Of a stretch of 64,000 bases of DNA, positions 45,531 through 55,025 are shown one piece after another. This DNA is from Sinorhizobium fredii. GTDB taxonomy: Bacteria > Pseudomonadota > Alphaproteobacteria > Rhizobiales > Rhizobiaceae. How positions within the stretch are numbered: position 1 is the first letter of the stretch; every line of letters starts with the position of its first letter. Position numbers and translations under genes: made by a program. Under the pieces are notes generated by a model. It made no database searches. It worked only from the letters and a program-made list of their open reading frames with translations, and was not told where the DNA came from. The DNA lies in the NCBI RefSeq assembly GCF_002944405.1, contig NZ_CP024310.1, forward strand, positions 992,001-1,056,000, read 5' to 3'.

Positions 45531-47324
45531 GTCCAGCCGCTCCAGCGGCGCCTCATGCTCGTAGAGCTGATCCATGCTGAGCGAGGCGACGTCGGCGAGC
45601 GGCGTCTGACTTTTCACGCGGCCGCTTCCGAGAACCACGACGTCGTCGCAAAAGGAAATCGTGCTTCTGTGATGGCTGATGACGATGGTCGTGCGCCGGC
45701 CGGCGCGCAGCTTAAGCGTCTCGACGATTGCCGCCTCCGACAGTCCATCCACGGCGTTCGTCGCCTCATCGAGAATCAGGATCGCTGGATCGCGCACCAG
45801 CGCCCTTGCAAGCGCGATGCGTTGGCGTTGCCCGGCCGAAAGACTCGCTCCCCGATAGCCGACCACAGTCTCGTAGCCTTGCGGCAGCATTTCGATGAAG
45901 CTGTGCGCTTCGGCCAGTTTGGCCGCTCGCTCGACTTCCGCGGCCGTCGCCTCCTGACCGTAGGTGATGTTTTCATGAATACTGCCATCGACGAGTTCCA
46001 GATCCTGGCTAGCGACGGCGATCTGGCGCCGCCATTGCGCCGGATCGATCTGATCGAGCGGCACGCCGTCGACGAGGATCCGGCCTTCGTCCGGGTCGAC
46101 GAAGCGGCACAGGAGGTTGACGATCGTCGTCTTGCCGGCGCCCGATCGACCTATGAGAGCCGTCGAACGGCCCATGCGGATCGTAAAGGTGGCGGCGCGC
46201 AACACGACGGGGCGGGCTTCCAAGCCTGGATATCTAAAGGTCACCCGATCGAATGCGATGTCCCGGTGCAGGCCCTCGACCGGTTCGCTGCCGGCCGGGG
46301 GCTTCGGCTTGTCAGACGAATCCAAGAGCCAGCGCACTTCTTCGAGCGATCCGCTCCAGCCCTGGATTTGGCTCCAGGACATTTGCAAGGCTCGCACATG
46401 CGGTTGCAGCCGGTAGAGCAGCACGACGAAGGCAACGATTACCGGGAAGCTCACGCCGACGGACCAGGCGCTCACGACCGCCCCCAGGAAAAGCGCGGAA
46501 TGCAGTACTTCCGTCAGCGGCGGCAGGATGCCCTGTCGCGTTTGCAAGACCAAACCCGCATGGCGCACGGAATCGGAGGCCGTGTCGAACGCCACCTTCT
46601 CGCGACCTTCCTGCCCGAAAACGCGGATCAACCGTCCCGCATGAACGAGATGCAGCATCCGCGCCGCAAGCTCGCTGTTGAAGGAGGTCACATTGCGGCT
46701 AGGGCCCCTCAGGGTCGCCGATAGTGCCGCATGCGCTACCTGGACAAGGACCAGACCAAGCGCGACGAAAAGCGTCATCTGCCAGGAAAGAAGCAGCAGG
46801 AAGGCCAACAGGATCACCGCGGCGGACGCGTTCACCACGGCCGCGAGCACGGTCTGGATCGCGTCCGAGGCCCGCCAGGATTCATTCGAGATGATGTTGA
46901 GCAGCCGGCCGGGGTTCTGTTGCAGGAAGAACGGGTAGCCTATACGCAAGAGCTGATTGGCCAATGCGCTGCGGATCGAATGGCTCGCCTTTCCGTAGAT
47001 AAAATTGGTGAGTACGGTGTTCGCGAAGGCGAGGAGGTTCTTAAGGACGATCAGCGCAAGGATCGCAGCCGCGAGTGCCAGCAGCCTGTCGCCTTTGTCC
47101 AGCTCCGATCCCACCTGCTGGAAGATCGCCGAGATACCGCTCAGAGCGGGGGAATCGTCGCTGCCGGCGATAATCCCGAGCATCGGGATGATGAGACCGA
47201 TGCCGGCTCCTTCGAGCGCCGCGCTTGCGAGTCCGAGCACCACGACTAATGGAAGCAGGTGCAATTGGCGCCCGAGCGCGTCACGCAGAAACTGCAGGCC
47301 GGGCATGAGGAAGCGCACAATCAT
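45528..47324 (-). CDS. MsbA-like ABC exporter
   Basis: 598-residue half-transporter with an N-terminal six-helix membrane domain (about 1-320) and a C-terminal ATPase (Walker A GRSGAGKTTI, signature LSAGQRQRIALARAL, Walker B AILILDEATNAVD, H-loop ISHHRS). Homodimers of this type move lipid-linked glycans or lipids outward. It is the last gene of the acyltransferase-GT2-GT2 operon, whose start it overlaps by 4 bp with the preceding GT2, so export of that glycan or glycolipid is likely. Confidence 0.9.
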   Translation of the reverse strand: MIVRFLMPGLQFLRDALGRQLHLLPLVVVLGLASAALEGAGIGLIIPMLGIIAGSDDSPALSGISAIFQQVGSELDKGDRLLALAAAILALIVLKNLLAFANTVLTNFIYGKASHSIRSALANQLLRIGYPFFLQQNPGRLLNIISNESWRASDAIQTVLAAVVNASAAVILLAFLLLLSWQMTLFVALGLVLVQVAHAALSATLRGPSRNVTSFNSELAARMLHLVHAGRLIRVFGQEGREKVAFDTASDSVRHAGLVLQTRQGILPPLTEVLHSALFLGAVVSAWSVGVSFPVIVAFVVLLYRLQPHVRALQMSWSQIQGWSGSLEEVRWLLDSSDKPKPPAGSEPVEGLHRDIAFDRVTFRYPGLEARPVVLRAATFTIRMGRSTALIGRSGAGKTTIVNLLCRFVDPDEGRILVDGVPLDQIDPAQWRRQIAVASQDLELVDGSIHENITYGQEATAAEVERAAKLAEAHSFIEMLPQGYETVVGYRGASLSAGQRQRIALARALVRDPAILILDEATNAVDGLSEAAIVETLKLRAGRRTTIVISHHRSTISFCDDVVVLGSGRVKSQTPLADVASLSMDQLYEHEAPLERLD

Positions 47325-48352
47325 CGGCTCCGCTCCAGCTCAGCTGTCCTCTCCTCGACCGGCTGCAGCTCGGTCGGCGCGGCCCGGCTTGCCACAACGA
47401 GATAGGCGAATTTCGCGGCGCCCAACAGGTTCATGGACACGATCGGCCAATGGGACAGTTGGAGTTCAGGATCGAAACGGGGACCGCCAAAGACCTGGCC
47501 ACATGCCGATCTGACCGTCCAACAGAAATGCCGGAGAAGCCACGGCGCTTTGAAGAGATGTTTCAGGCAAAGCGCTCCGTTGCCCAGGCTGTAGCTTCGG
47601 TGGAGCTTTTCGATCGCAGCGCGGGACGTTCGTCCGTGGTGATGAAAAACCGTCATGTCCGGGACGTATTCGACGGGGATGCCGAGTTGAAAGGCACGCA
47701 CGAGATAGTCGGTATCCTCGGCGGAATGGAGCGGCGTGCCCGCGCCGAAGCGTTCGTCGAAGTGGCCGATAAGAGCAGCGACCTCGCGGTGCATGGTCAT
47801 GTTGCAGCCGAGGACGAAGCCGCCGGGATGGACATCGCGGGTCAGGCGGGCAGCGATCTTCGACCGCTTGATTGTGAAAGGCTGGTCGCAGGCGTTGCCG
47901 AGCTCGACGCGGCCGCCGCGAACAACGCGCCGGTCGCCGCTTGCGTAATGCCGTTCCAGGTCACGCAAATAGGCTCGATCAATTTCGCAGTCATCATCTA
48001 CGAACACCAGAATCCGTCCGCCGGCCCGCTCCAATCCCGCATTGCGCGCGGCCGCAAGGCCCAGGCGCGGCTCGGTGACGAGCGTGATCGTCATATTTGA
48101 AGACGCGGCGATGCGGCGCAGCTCGAGCGGTGTGTCGTCCGTCGATCCGTTGTCGACCACCACGAGTTCGCTAGTGACGGCGGGGTAAGCGCTGCGAGCC
48201 GCCTCTATCGAACGGATACAGGCCTTAAGCGCCCGTACGCGGTTCCGCGTACAGACGATGAAGCTCGCGTAAGGCCTCGTCCGCGCCCCAGCAGCGCAAA
48301 GGTTCGTCCTCGGTTCCAGCGTACGTTCAAGCGCCATTTCACACCGCGCCAT
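47321..48352 (-). CDS. Glycosyltransferase family 2
   Basis: About 343 residues. GT-A signatures: FIVCTRNRVRALKACIRSI, VVVDNGSTDDTPLE, ILVFVDDDCEID and the later SAEDTDYLVRAF acidic motif. C-terminal hydrophobic stretches could anchor it to the membrane. The start is uncertain: ATG 48352 and ATG 48337 (one base after the upstream stop) are both possible and neither has a clear ribosome-binding site. The 3' end overlaps the exporter start by ATGA. Confidence 0.83.
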   Translation of the reverse strand: MARCEMALERTLEPRTNLCAAGARTRPYASFIVCTRNRVRALKACIRSIEAARSAYPAVTSELVVVDNGSTDDTPLELRRIAASSNMTITLVTEPRLGLAAARNAGLERAGGRILVFVDDDCEIDRAYLRDLERHYASGDRRVVRGGRVELGNACDQPFTIKRSKIAARLTRDVHPGGFVLGCNMTMHREVAALIGHFDERFGAGTPLHSAEDTDYLVRAFQLGIPVEYVPDMTVFHHHGRTSRAAIEKLHRSYSLGNGALCLKHLFKAPWLLRHFCWTVRSACGQVFGGPRFDPELQLSHWPIVSMNLLGAAKFAYLVVASRAAPTELQPVEERTAELERSR

Positions 48353-49454
48353 GTTGAGGAAGGATCGTCGCCGCTGGAACGGATTGCATATAACGCGCCA
48401 GCCAATCCACTTTCCTGGTCGCGGCCATGGAGAGTCGGCTGCACCAGGGTGCACGCGCGCCGGCGAGCAGGCCGTACCGCTCCCGGCGCCGAATGAGCTG
48501 CCATTTCCCCGTCCGTGTCAGGAAATCGTGCGTCAGTTCCGGCCGTTCTTCATCGACGATCATCTGATAGAGGAAGTAGAAGAAGCACAGGATGCCGTCT
48601 TCGTAGGCCTTGCGTGTCTCGGCCGGGCAGGTGGAAATCCTGCGTTCCAGCAAGAGCATGAATTCGGAAACGGCCGCGATCGTCTGCCTCGTCACCGCGG
48701 CTCCGATCTCGCGAAGCGGGCTGGCATCATCGAAAAGACCATCCCGTTCAAGGTTTTCAGCGACGATCTTCAAGTGCGTCTGACGCATGCGCCGCTGGTG
48801 CTTGCTCGTCACGCTGTTGCCATGGATGCGGTAGGCAACCAGCGGCTCGTCGATCATCGCGGCCGGACAACAGTCGGCGATCCGACGGAACAGATCGAAG
48901 TCTTCCGCATGCGGATAGTCCGGATCATAGACGAGCAAACTTTCGGGGATTGCTTTCCGATTGTAGACGACGGTCGAGTGGAGGAAGAGGGTGAAGAACA
49001 TCGACAGGATGCGCATGCTTTCCCGCCGGTATATCGGGCTAGGCTTCCCGCGGATGATGCGTGTGCCGATAAGCGTATCGACGCCTGAGCCGCACAAGGC
49101 AAGCCGAGGCTCTTCGGCAAAGAGCGCGACCTGTCGGGAGATGCGCGACGGATAGGCAACGTCATCGGCATCCATCCGCGCCACGAGCTCGCCGTTTGCG
49201 AGCGCCAGTCCCTCGTTCAAGGTCGCGATCAGGCCGCGGTTCTCCCGCGAAAGAATGGAAAGGCGGCCATCCTCCTTGCGATATGTCTCCAGGATTTCGA
49301 GCGAACGATCCGTCGATCCATCGTCGATCGCGACGACCTCAAGGTGTTTGTAGTCCTGGTACAGAATGCTCTCGAGCGCTGCAGCGAGGTAGGGTTCGCC
49401 ATTGTAGACGGGCAGCAGGACGGACACCAATGGGCTGGGCATGGTTCGGCTCAT
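48339..49454 (-). CDS. Glycosyltransferase family 2
   Basis: 371-residue GT-A enzyme: VSVLLPVYNGEPYLAAALES, VAIDDGSTDRSLEIL, then the donor-binding MDADDVAYPSR motif and DPDYPHAEDFDLFRRI as the catalytic acidic segment. GGAGG lies ten bases before ATG 49454. It is sandwiched between the acyltransferase gene (2 bp upstream) and the second GT2, indicating one transcript for assembly of a short acylated glycan. Confidence 0.87.
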   Translation of the reverse strand: MSRTMPSPLVSVLLPVYNGEPYLAAALESILYQDYKHLEVVAIDDGSTDRSLEILETYRKEDGRLSILSRENRGLIATLNEGLALANGELVARMDADDVAYPSRISRQVALFAEEPRLALCGSGVDTLIGTRIIRGKPSPIYRRESMRILSMFFTLFLHSTVVYNRKAIPESLLVYDPDYPHAEDFDLFRRIADCCPAAMIDEPLVAYRIHGNSVTSKHQRRMRQTHLKIVAENLERDGLFDDASPLREIGAAVTRQTIAAVSEFMLLLERRISTCPAETRKAYEDGILCFFYFLYQMIVDEERPELTHDFLTRTGKWQLIRRRERYGLLAGARAPWCSRLSMAATRKVDWLARYMQSVPAATILPQHGAV

Positions 49455-49456
49455 GT

Positions 49457-50599
49457 TTATTGGACCTCCGAGCCCTGGAAGGCTCCAGTGCGCTCACCCG
49501 GCGCGCGCCGATACGCGGCGCCTTCCGAATTCCCGCTTCCGCGGCGAACATAGGGGAAGTGGCGTTTTAGCGCGTTGAGCGGCTGCTCGAAGGCGATCCA
49601 GGAAATCGAAGCAAGGATCAGCGTACCGGCGCCGGCGACCAGGAGCCGCCCCGGCCCCTGCTCCGAAACATTGACGGGAATGATGGGTTGCGCCTTGACG
49701 ACAAGGGCAAGCACGATCGCATGGTAAAGATAGATGCCGTAGCTGATGCGGCCGAGGGCGACCATCGGCCCCCATCCGAGAAGGCGGCCAAGAGTGCCTC
49801 CGATCCCGCGCGGGCAATTGCCGACGAGCAGCGCCAGCGGCAGGAGCGGAAGGATCTCGAGCCCCATCCAGGCCAGCCACTCCAGGAGCGGCGGCTTCGA
49901 CGTCGGGCGAAACCATAGGAGGATCAGGGAAATGGCCATAAGCGGCACCCAGCTTCGCTCAACCCATCGAGGCCAAGCTTCTCTGCTTGATCGTCTGGTG
50001 GCCAGAAGCGCGCCGACCGCCAGCGCGTCCATCGAGGCCGGCGGCAACAAGTCGCGCGCGAGCGACGGCGTCCCGGTCAAGGGCCAATAGAAGCGGTAGG
50101 CGAGCGAGAGGGCGATTACGCCGAGACAGATAGCGGCGACCGAGCGCCTGGGCGCCATAAGCACGGCCAGCGGCCAGACAATGTAGAATTGCTCCTCGAT
50201 GCTCAGGCTCCAGGTATGACAGAGCACCCAAGGGTTCCACTCGTTCTGCAGCGCATACCAGAAGTTCGAAAGATAGAGCGCGTGCCAGGCAAGCACTTGC
50301 TTGGACCCTTCCAAACCGATCAGCCAAACGAAGCCTAGCACCGCGAAGTAAGGAGGAAAGATGCGCAGCGCCCGGCGCACGTAGAAGGATTTGAGGGCCG
50401 CAGCAGTTTCGAAGCGAGCATCAGCGCGCGCTTCGAGCAGCAACCGGGTGATCAGGAAACCGCTCATAACGAAGAACAATCGTACCCCGATATGTCCCAG
50501 ATGGGATCCGTCGGCGAAGAAGTGCGCGTAGAGAACCAATGAAACGGCGATGGCTCTTAGGCCGTCCAGCTGCCGGTCGCGCGCAATCTGCATGAACAT
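49457..50599 (-). CDS. Acyltransferase family 3 membrane protein
   Basis: About 380 residues, ten or so hydrophobic helices. The family 3 opening is MQIARDRQLDGLRAIAVSLVL with the catalytic-type histidine nearby (YAHFF), then RLFFVMSGFLITRLLL and WSLSIEEQFYIVWPL, all diagnostic. It adds acetyl or similar groups to sugars (OafA/ExoZ-like). The frame opens at 50638. I use ATG 50599, though ATG 50593 is equally possible. It heads a four-gene minus-strand glycan operon. Confidence 0.87.
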   Translation of the reverse strand: MFMQIARDRQLDGLRAIAVSLVLYAHFFADGSHLGHIGVRLFFVMSGFLITRLLLEARADARFETAAALKSFYVRRALRIFPPYFAVLGFVWLIGLEGSKQVLAWHALYLSNFWYALQNEWNPWVLCHTWSLSIEEQFYIVWPLAVLMAPRRSVAAICLGVIALSLAYRFYWPLTGTPSLARDLLPPASMDALAVGALLATRRSSREAWPRWVERSWVPLMAISLILLWFRPTSKPPLLEWLAWMGLEILPLLPLALLVGNCPRGIGGTLGRLLGWGPMVALGRISYGIYLYHAIVLALVVKAQPIIPVNVSEQGPGRLLVAGAGTLILASISWIAFEQPLNALKRHFPYVRRGSGNSEGAAYRRAPGERTGAFQGSEVQ

Positions 50600-50940
50600 C
50601 CCCAGAGTAAAACCTTGCGGGATTCTCCTTGGCGGCATCCCTTGCCGGTATGATTTTTGCCGCAGCTTCGCCAGATGCTCTTCGGAAGAGCGGTGAGTTC
50701 AGGTATATGAAAAATAGTTAAGGCGGTGGTCGGCGACTGTATAGTCGAATAGGGCCAAACTTTGGCACGCGTCGCGCAAGCATTCCGGTGGAGGCATCGG
50801 AACGCGCAGAAGTGTGTTTCGCCTGCAACGAGAGACGAGATCTGAGTTGGTTGCAAGAATCTTGGCACTACGCCAAATAAGATGCAGCAGCGGTACGCCT
50901 ACTTACCTGAAGTCGCCGCCGTAACTCTTTGCCAAGCCGC
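50600..50940. promoter_or_regulatory. Intergenic region between acyltransferase operon and MerR/XRE/cupin regulator
   Basis: 341 bp with no credible gene. A perfect dyad TTGGC-n5-GCCAA at 50861-50875 could be a regulator site. The part at 50695-50720 is locally AT-rich and probably includes the acyltransferase operon promoter. Confidence 0.4.
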
Positions 50941-51768
50941 CTAAAAAGTCGGCGGCGTATTGATCCACAGCAGCACGGTCTCGCCGTCGTGGCGATTCGA
51001 CCAGGCATGGCGGCGGCGGCTCTCGAAATAGAGGGAGTCGCCCGGATGCAGGTCGTAGAACTGATCCGAATCCAGCACGAACTCGACGCGACCGGAAAGC
51101 ACATAGACGAACTCCTCGCCTTCGTGCCGATAGGCTCCCTCGCTCGAGGCGCCGGGCGCCAGTATGAAGCGGTGGCAGTCCATCTGGTTCTTACCCTCGG
51201 CAAGCAGTTGCACCGTCACGCCTGGAGTCGTACGCGGCCAATTGCGCCATTCGCCGGCGCGGACAAGCGCGCGTGCCTGCGGCTCCTCTTCACCCGAGAG
51301 GCTCGAGACCGTGGTGCCAAAATGTTCGGCGAGATTGTGCAAGACGGCAATCGAGACGCCCTGGGAGGTTCGTTCGAGCGTCGAGAGTACCGATGGCGCG
51401 ATGCCGACATCGCCGGCCACCTGTTCCAGTGTCTTGCCCGCCGCATGCCTGAGGCTTCTCAATTTGCGCCCGACCTGGAGGTCGGCATTGGCTTCCGCCG
51501 ACGGCCCGGGCCTGGCGTGGTCGTTCGCCGCGCCTTCGGCCTCCAGCGCCTCGCGAATTGCCGCCGGGTTGAGGCCGCGCTCGGCGCGAAACCAGGAAAT
51601 GCGCTTCAACCGCGCCAGGTCGGCCTCGGTATATTGCCGATGGCCGGTCGCCGAACGGCCGGGCACCACGAGCCCTTGGGTTTCCCAAAGACGCAGCGTC
51701 GAAGCCGAGACGCCGGCGAGCCTTGCCGCTTCGGCCACCTTGTAGCGAATATTGTCCGGCCCACTCAT
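50941..51768 (-). CDS. Three-domain regulator: MerR-type HTH + XRE HTH + cupin
   Basis: 275 residues. Residues about 8-75 are a MerR-type winged helix (YKVAEAARLAGVSASTLRLW, TGHRQYTEADLARL). Residues about 97-155 are an XRE/Cro-type helix-turn-helix (LRSLRHAAGKTLEQVAGDVG, SVLSTLERTSQGVS). Residues about 180-275 are a cupin ligand-binding barrel (YRHEGEEFVYVLSGRVEFVL, LHPGDSLYFESRRRHAW). ATG 51768 is preferred over the TTG just before it. It is divergent from gabT-gabD, which it probably controls in response to a small molecule such as an amine or amino acid. That target is inferred from position only. Confidence 0.87.
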   Translation of the reverse strand: MSGPDNIRYKVAEAARLAGVSASTLRLWETQGLVVPGRSATGHRQYTEADLARLKRISWFRAERGLNPAAIREALEAEGAANDHARPGPSAEANADLQVGRKLRSLRHAAGKTLEQVAGDVGIAPSVLSTLERTSQGVSIAVLHNLAEHFGTTVSSLSGEEEPQARALVRAGEWRNWPRTTPGVTVQLLAEGKNQMDCHRFILAPGASSEGAYRHEGEEFVYVLSGRVEFVLDSDQFYDLHPGDSLYFESRRRHAWSNRHDGETVLLWINTPPTF

Positions 51769-51992
51769 CAAGATCCGTCCTTCCGACGCCGAAGACGGCG
51801 CGATTCCCCTTCGTGCACAGTTTTCGGCAATCTAGCGGCGCGCCCCGCGGACTTACAAGAAGCGGCCATCACTCGGCGTGCTCGCTCCATCACCAAATTT
51901 GATTTGCTTTCCATGTCAAAAGATGTACCACTTCCGGAGGAAAATTGCAGAAAAAATGCAATATATCTCTGAATCCAGACAGGACAGTGACG

Positions 51993-53261
51993 ATGACCAG
52001 CCTGACCGAACGCAAGAACGCCGCCATTTCCCGCGGCGTGGGGATGACAACGCAGATCTATGCCGAGCGCGCCGAAAATGCCGAGATCTGGGACAAGGAA
52101 GGCAATCGCTTTATCGATTTCGCTTCCGGCATCGCCGTGGTCAATACCGGACACCGCCATCCGAAGGTGATCGCTGCCGTCAAGGCGCAGCTCGATCGCT
52201 TCACCCACACCTGCCATCAGGTCGTTCCCTATGAGAACTACGTTCACTTGGCAGAGCGGCTGAATGCGCTCACCCCCGGCACGTTCGCCAAAAAGACGAT
52301 CTTCGTCACCACCGGCGCCGAGGCGGTCGAAAACGCGGTGAAGATCGCCCGCGCCGCAACCGGACGCCAGGCCATCATCGCCTTCGGCGGCGGCTTCCAT
52401 GGCCGCACCTTCATGGGCATGGCGCTGACCGGCAAGGTCGTGCCCTACAAGGTCGGCTTCGGCGCGATGCCAGCCGACGTGTTCCATGCCCCCTTCCCGA
52501 TCGAGTTGCACGGCGTCAGCGTCGAGCAGTCGATCGCAGCGCTGAAGAAGCTCTTTGCCGCCGACGTCGATCCGGGCCGCGTCGCGGCTATCATCCTCGA
52601 ACCGGTTCAGGGCGAAGGCGGCTTCTATCCGGCCCCGACCGCGTTCCTGAAGGCACTCCGCGAGATTTGCGATCAGCACGGCATCCTGTTGATCGCCGAC
52701 GAAGTCCAGACCGGCTTTGCCCGCACCGGCAAGCTCTTCGCTATGCAGCATCATGACGTTGCTCCGGATCTGACGACGATGGCGAAGAGCCTCGCCGGCG
52801 GCTTTCCGCTCGCGGCGGTGACGGGCCGCGCCGAGATCATGGACGCGCCGGGCCCGGGGGGCCTTGGCGGCACCTATGGCGGCAATCCGATCGGCATCGC
52901 AGCCGCCCACGCCGTGCTCGACGTCATCGAGGAAGAGCAGCTTTGCGAGCGGGCAAACCAGCTCGGCAACCGGCTCAAGCAGCGCCTTGCCGAGATCCGC
53001 GAAAAGGCGCCGGAGATCGCCGACATCCGCGGCCCCGGCTTCATGAACGCCGTCGAATTCAATGACGCGAAAACGAACCTGCCGAGCGCGGAGTTCGCCA
53101 ACAAGGCCCGCCTCGTCGCCCTCGAAAAGGGATTGATCCTGCTCACCTGCGGCGTCCACGGCAATGTCATCCGCTTCCTGGCGCCGATCACCATCCAGGA
53201 AGAAGTCTTCGCCGAAGCGCTCGATATCCTCGAAGCATCGATCGTCGAAGCGCGCGGTTGA
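51993..53261 (+). CDS. gabT: 4-aminobutyrate aminotransferase
   Basis: 422-residue class III PLP aminotransferase. VTTGAEAVENAVKIAR binds the cofactor, FGGGFHGRTFMGMALTGK and EPVQGEGGFYPAP flank the active site, LIADEVQTGFARTGK includes the ring-nitrogen Asp, and TTMAKSLAGGFPL carries the Schiff-base lysine. It moves the amino group of GABA to 2-oxoglutarate, giving succinate semialdehyde for GabD. ATG 51993 after AGGACAG is chosen over an upstream in-frame start with an atypical N-terminus. Confidence 0.92.
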   Translation: MTSLTERKNAAISRGVGMTTQIYAERAENAEIWDKEGNRFIDFASGIAVVNTGHRHPKVIAAVKAQLDRFTHTCHQVVPYENYVHLAERLNALTPGTFAKKTIFVTTGAEAVENAVKIARAATGRQAIIAFGGGFHGRTFMGMALTGKVVPYKVGFGAMPADVFHAPFPIELHGVSVEQSIAALKKLFAADVDPGRVAAIILEPVQGEGGFYPAPTAFLKALREICDQHGILLIADEVQTGFARTGKLFAMQHHDVAPDLTTMAKSLAGGFPLAAVTGRAEIMDAPGPGGLGGTYGGNPIGIAAAHAVLDVIEEEQLCERANQLGNRLKQRLAEIREKAPEIADIRGPGFMNAVEFNDAKTNLPSAEFANKARLVALEKGLILLTCGVHGNVIRFLAPITIQEEVFAEALDILEASIVEARG

Positions 53262-53386
53262 CGGCACGCCGGCCGACCGCTATCGCGCTCGTCCGACACC
53301 GGCTTGGGGCGCGCGGACGCGTGCCCCGCAACAAAACAAAGAGCGAGGCTTGCTGAGCCGTGGCCCGCCTCGCCGGAGGACGCGCC

Positions 53387-54862
53387 ATGGCCCTGACACC
53401 CGCACTCACCAAGCACCTTCGCGCAGCGGACCAATTCGCAACGCTCGATCGGGTGACCCGGGCCGCCTCCGAGTGGAACGGCCCGACCTTCGATGTCTTC
53501 AATCCTTCGACCGGCGAATTGCTGGCGACGCTGCCCGACATGGAGATCGAGGACGCCCATGCCGCAATCGATGCGGCCGCCTGCGCCCAGCCGCTCTGGG
53601 CGGGAAAGCCTGCCAAGGACCGAAGCGCGATCCTGCGCCGCTGGCACGACCTGATCGTCGAGCATGTCGACGATCTCGCTGCCATTCTCACGGCCGAGAT
53701 GGGCAAGCCGCTCGGCGAGGCGAAGGGCGAAGTGCTGCACGCCGCTTCCTATGTCGAGTGGTATGCGGAGGAGGCGAAACGCGTCTATGGCGAAACCTTT
53801 CCTGCCCCTGCCAACGACCGTCGCATGCTCGTCATCAAGCAGCCGGTCGGCGTCGTTGGCACAATCACGCCCTGGAATTTCCCGGCATCGATGGTCGCCC
53901 GCAAGATTTCACCGGCGCTTGCCGCCGGCTGCGCCGTCGTCCTGAAGCCTGCGGAACAGACGCCACTCGTCGCCGGTGCGATGTTCGTGCTCGCCGAGAA
54001 GGCCGGCTTTCCAGAAGGCGTGCTCAATTTGCTCTACGCTTCGGAGGGGGCGCCGATCGGGCGCGAACTCTGCAGCAATCCCAAGGTCCGCAAGATCAGC
54101 TTCACCGGTTCGACCGAAGTCGGCCGCCTGCTGATGCGGCAATGCTCCGACCAGATCAAGAAGGTCAGCCTCGAACTCGGCGGCAACGCCCCTTTCATCG
54201 TCTTTGACGACGCCGACATAGATGAGGCGGTTGACGGCGCGGTTCAGGCGAAGTTCCGCAATGCCGGGCAGACCTGCGTTTCGGCAAACCGCATCTATGT
54301 GCAATCGGCGGTGCACGACGCCTTCGCCGCGAAATTTGTCGCACGGGTACGCGAGCTCAGCGTTGGCGACGGCTTTTCGCCCGGCATCACCATCGGTCCG
54401 ATGATCGATGGCCATGCGATCGAGAAGATCGAGGCGCATGTCGCCGACGCCCTCGCCAAGGGTGCCGAACTGCGCTGCGGCGGGGAGCGAATCGGCACGA
54501 ACGGGACCTTCTTCGCGCCCACGGTTCTCACCGGCATCTCGCACGACATGCGCGTCGCCCAGGAGGAGACATTCGGGCCGATCGCCCCGATCATCCGCTT
54601 CGAGACCGCCGAGCAGGTGGTGGCCGAGGCGAACGACACGATCTACGGTCTCGCCGCCTATTTCTATGCGGAGAATCTCAAGCGGGTCTGGCATGTGGCC
54701 GAGGCGCTGGAATACGGCATGGTCGGCATCAATACCGGTCGCATGTCCTCCGAGGCAGCCCCCTTCGGCGGAATAAAGCAGTCCGGGATCGGCCGCGAGG
54801 GTTCGCGCCACGGCCTCGAAGACTATCTCGAGATGAAATATCTCTGTATGGGCAATATCTGA
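53387..54862 (+). CDS. gabD: NAD(P)-dependent succinate-semialdehyde dehydrogenase
   Basis: 491-residue aldehyde dehydrogenase. TPWNFPASMVARKISPALAA and FTGSTEVGR bind the dinucleotide, LELGGNAPFIVFDDAD holds the general-base Glu, and NAGQTCVSANRIYVQ holds the catalytic Cys. The ending FGGIKQSGIGREGSRHGLEDY is typical of GabD. Converts succinate semialdehyde to succinate, completing the GABA shunt after GabT, 125 bp upstream. ATG 53387 follows GGAGGA. Confidence 0.93.
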   Translation: MALTPALTKHLRAADQFATLDRVTRAASEWNGPTFDVFNPSTGELLATLPDMEIEDAHAAIDAAACAQPLWAGKPAKDRSAILRRWHDLIVEHVDDLAAILTAEMGKPLGEAKGEVLHAASYVEWYAEEAKRVYGETFPAPANDRRMLVIKQPVGVVGTITPWNFPASMVARKISPALAAGCAVVLKPAEQTPLVAGAMFVLAEKAGFPEGVLNLLYASEGAPIGRELCSNPKVRKISFTGSTEVGRLLMRQCSDQIKKVSLELGGNAPFIVFDDADIDEAVDGAVQAKFRNAGQTCVSANRIYVQSAVHDAFAAKFVARVRELSVGDGFSPGITIGPMIDGHAIEKIEAHVADALAKGAELRCGGERIGTNGTFFAPTVLTGISHDMRVAQEETFGPIAPIIRFETAEQVVAEANDTIYGLAAYFYAENLKRVWHVAEALEYGMVGINTGRMSSEAAPFGGIKQSGIGREGSRHGLEDYLEMKYLCMGNI

Positions 54863-55025
54863 CCTTTCGAGCTGCACCTCTCGGTTCATCGCATTGCCGG
54901 AACCTTCCGGCTCTTGAAATTCACGCTGCGCCTTGCCAATTGGGGCGAAAACCGAAGCAGGATGAATATCCGTCGGCTCGCTTCGGCCCGTCGAAGTCAG
55001 CTAATCCCAGGAGGCCCGCAGCACG

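Noticed and set aside
50763..50777. Sigma-54-like element TGGCAC-n5-GCGC
   Set aside because: It has the GG/GC spacing but points toward the 3' end of a minus-strand gene, and the -12 half is poor.
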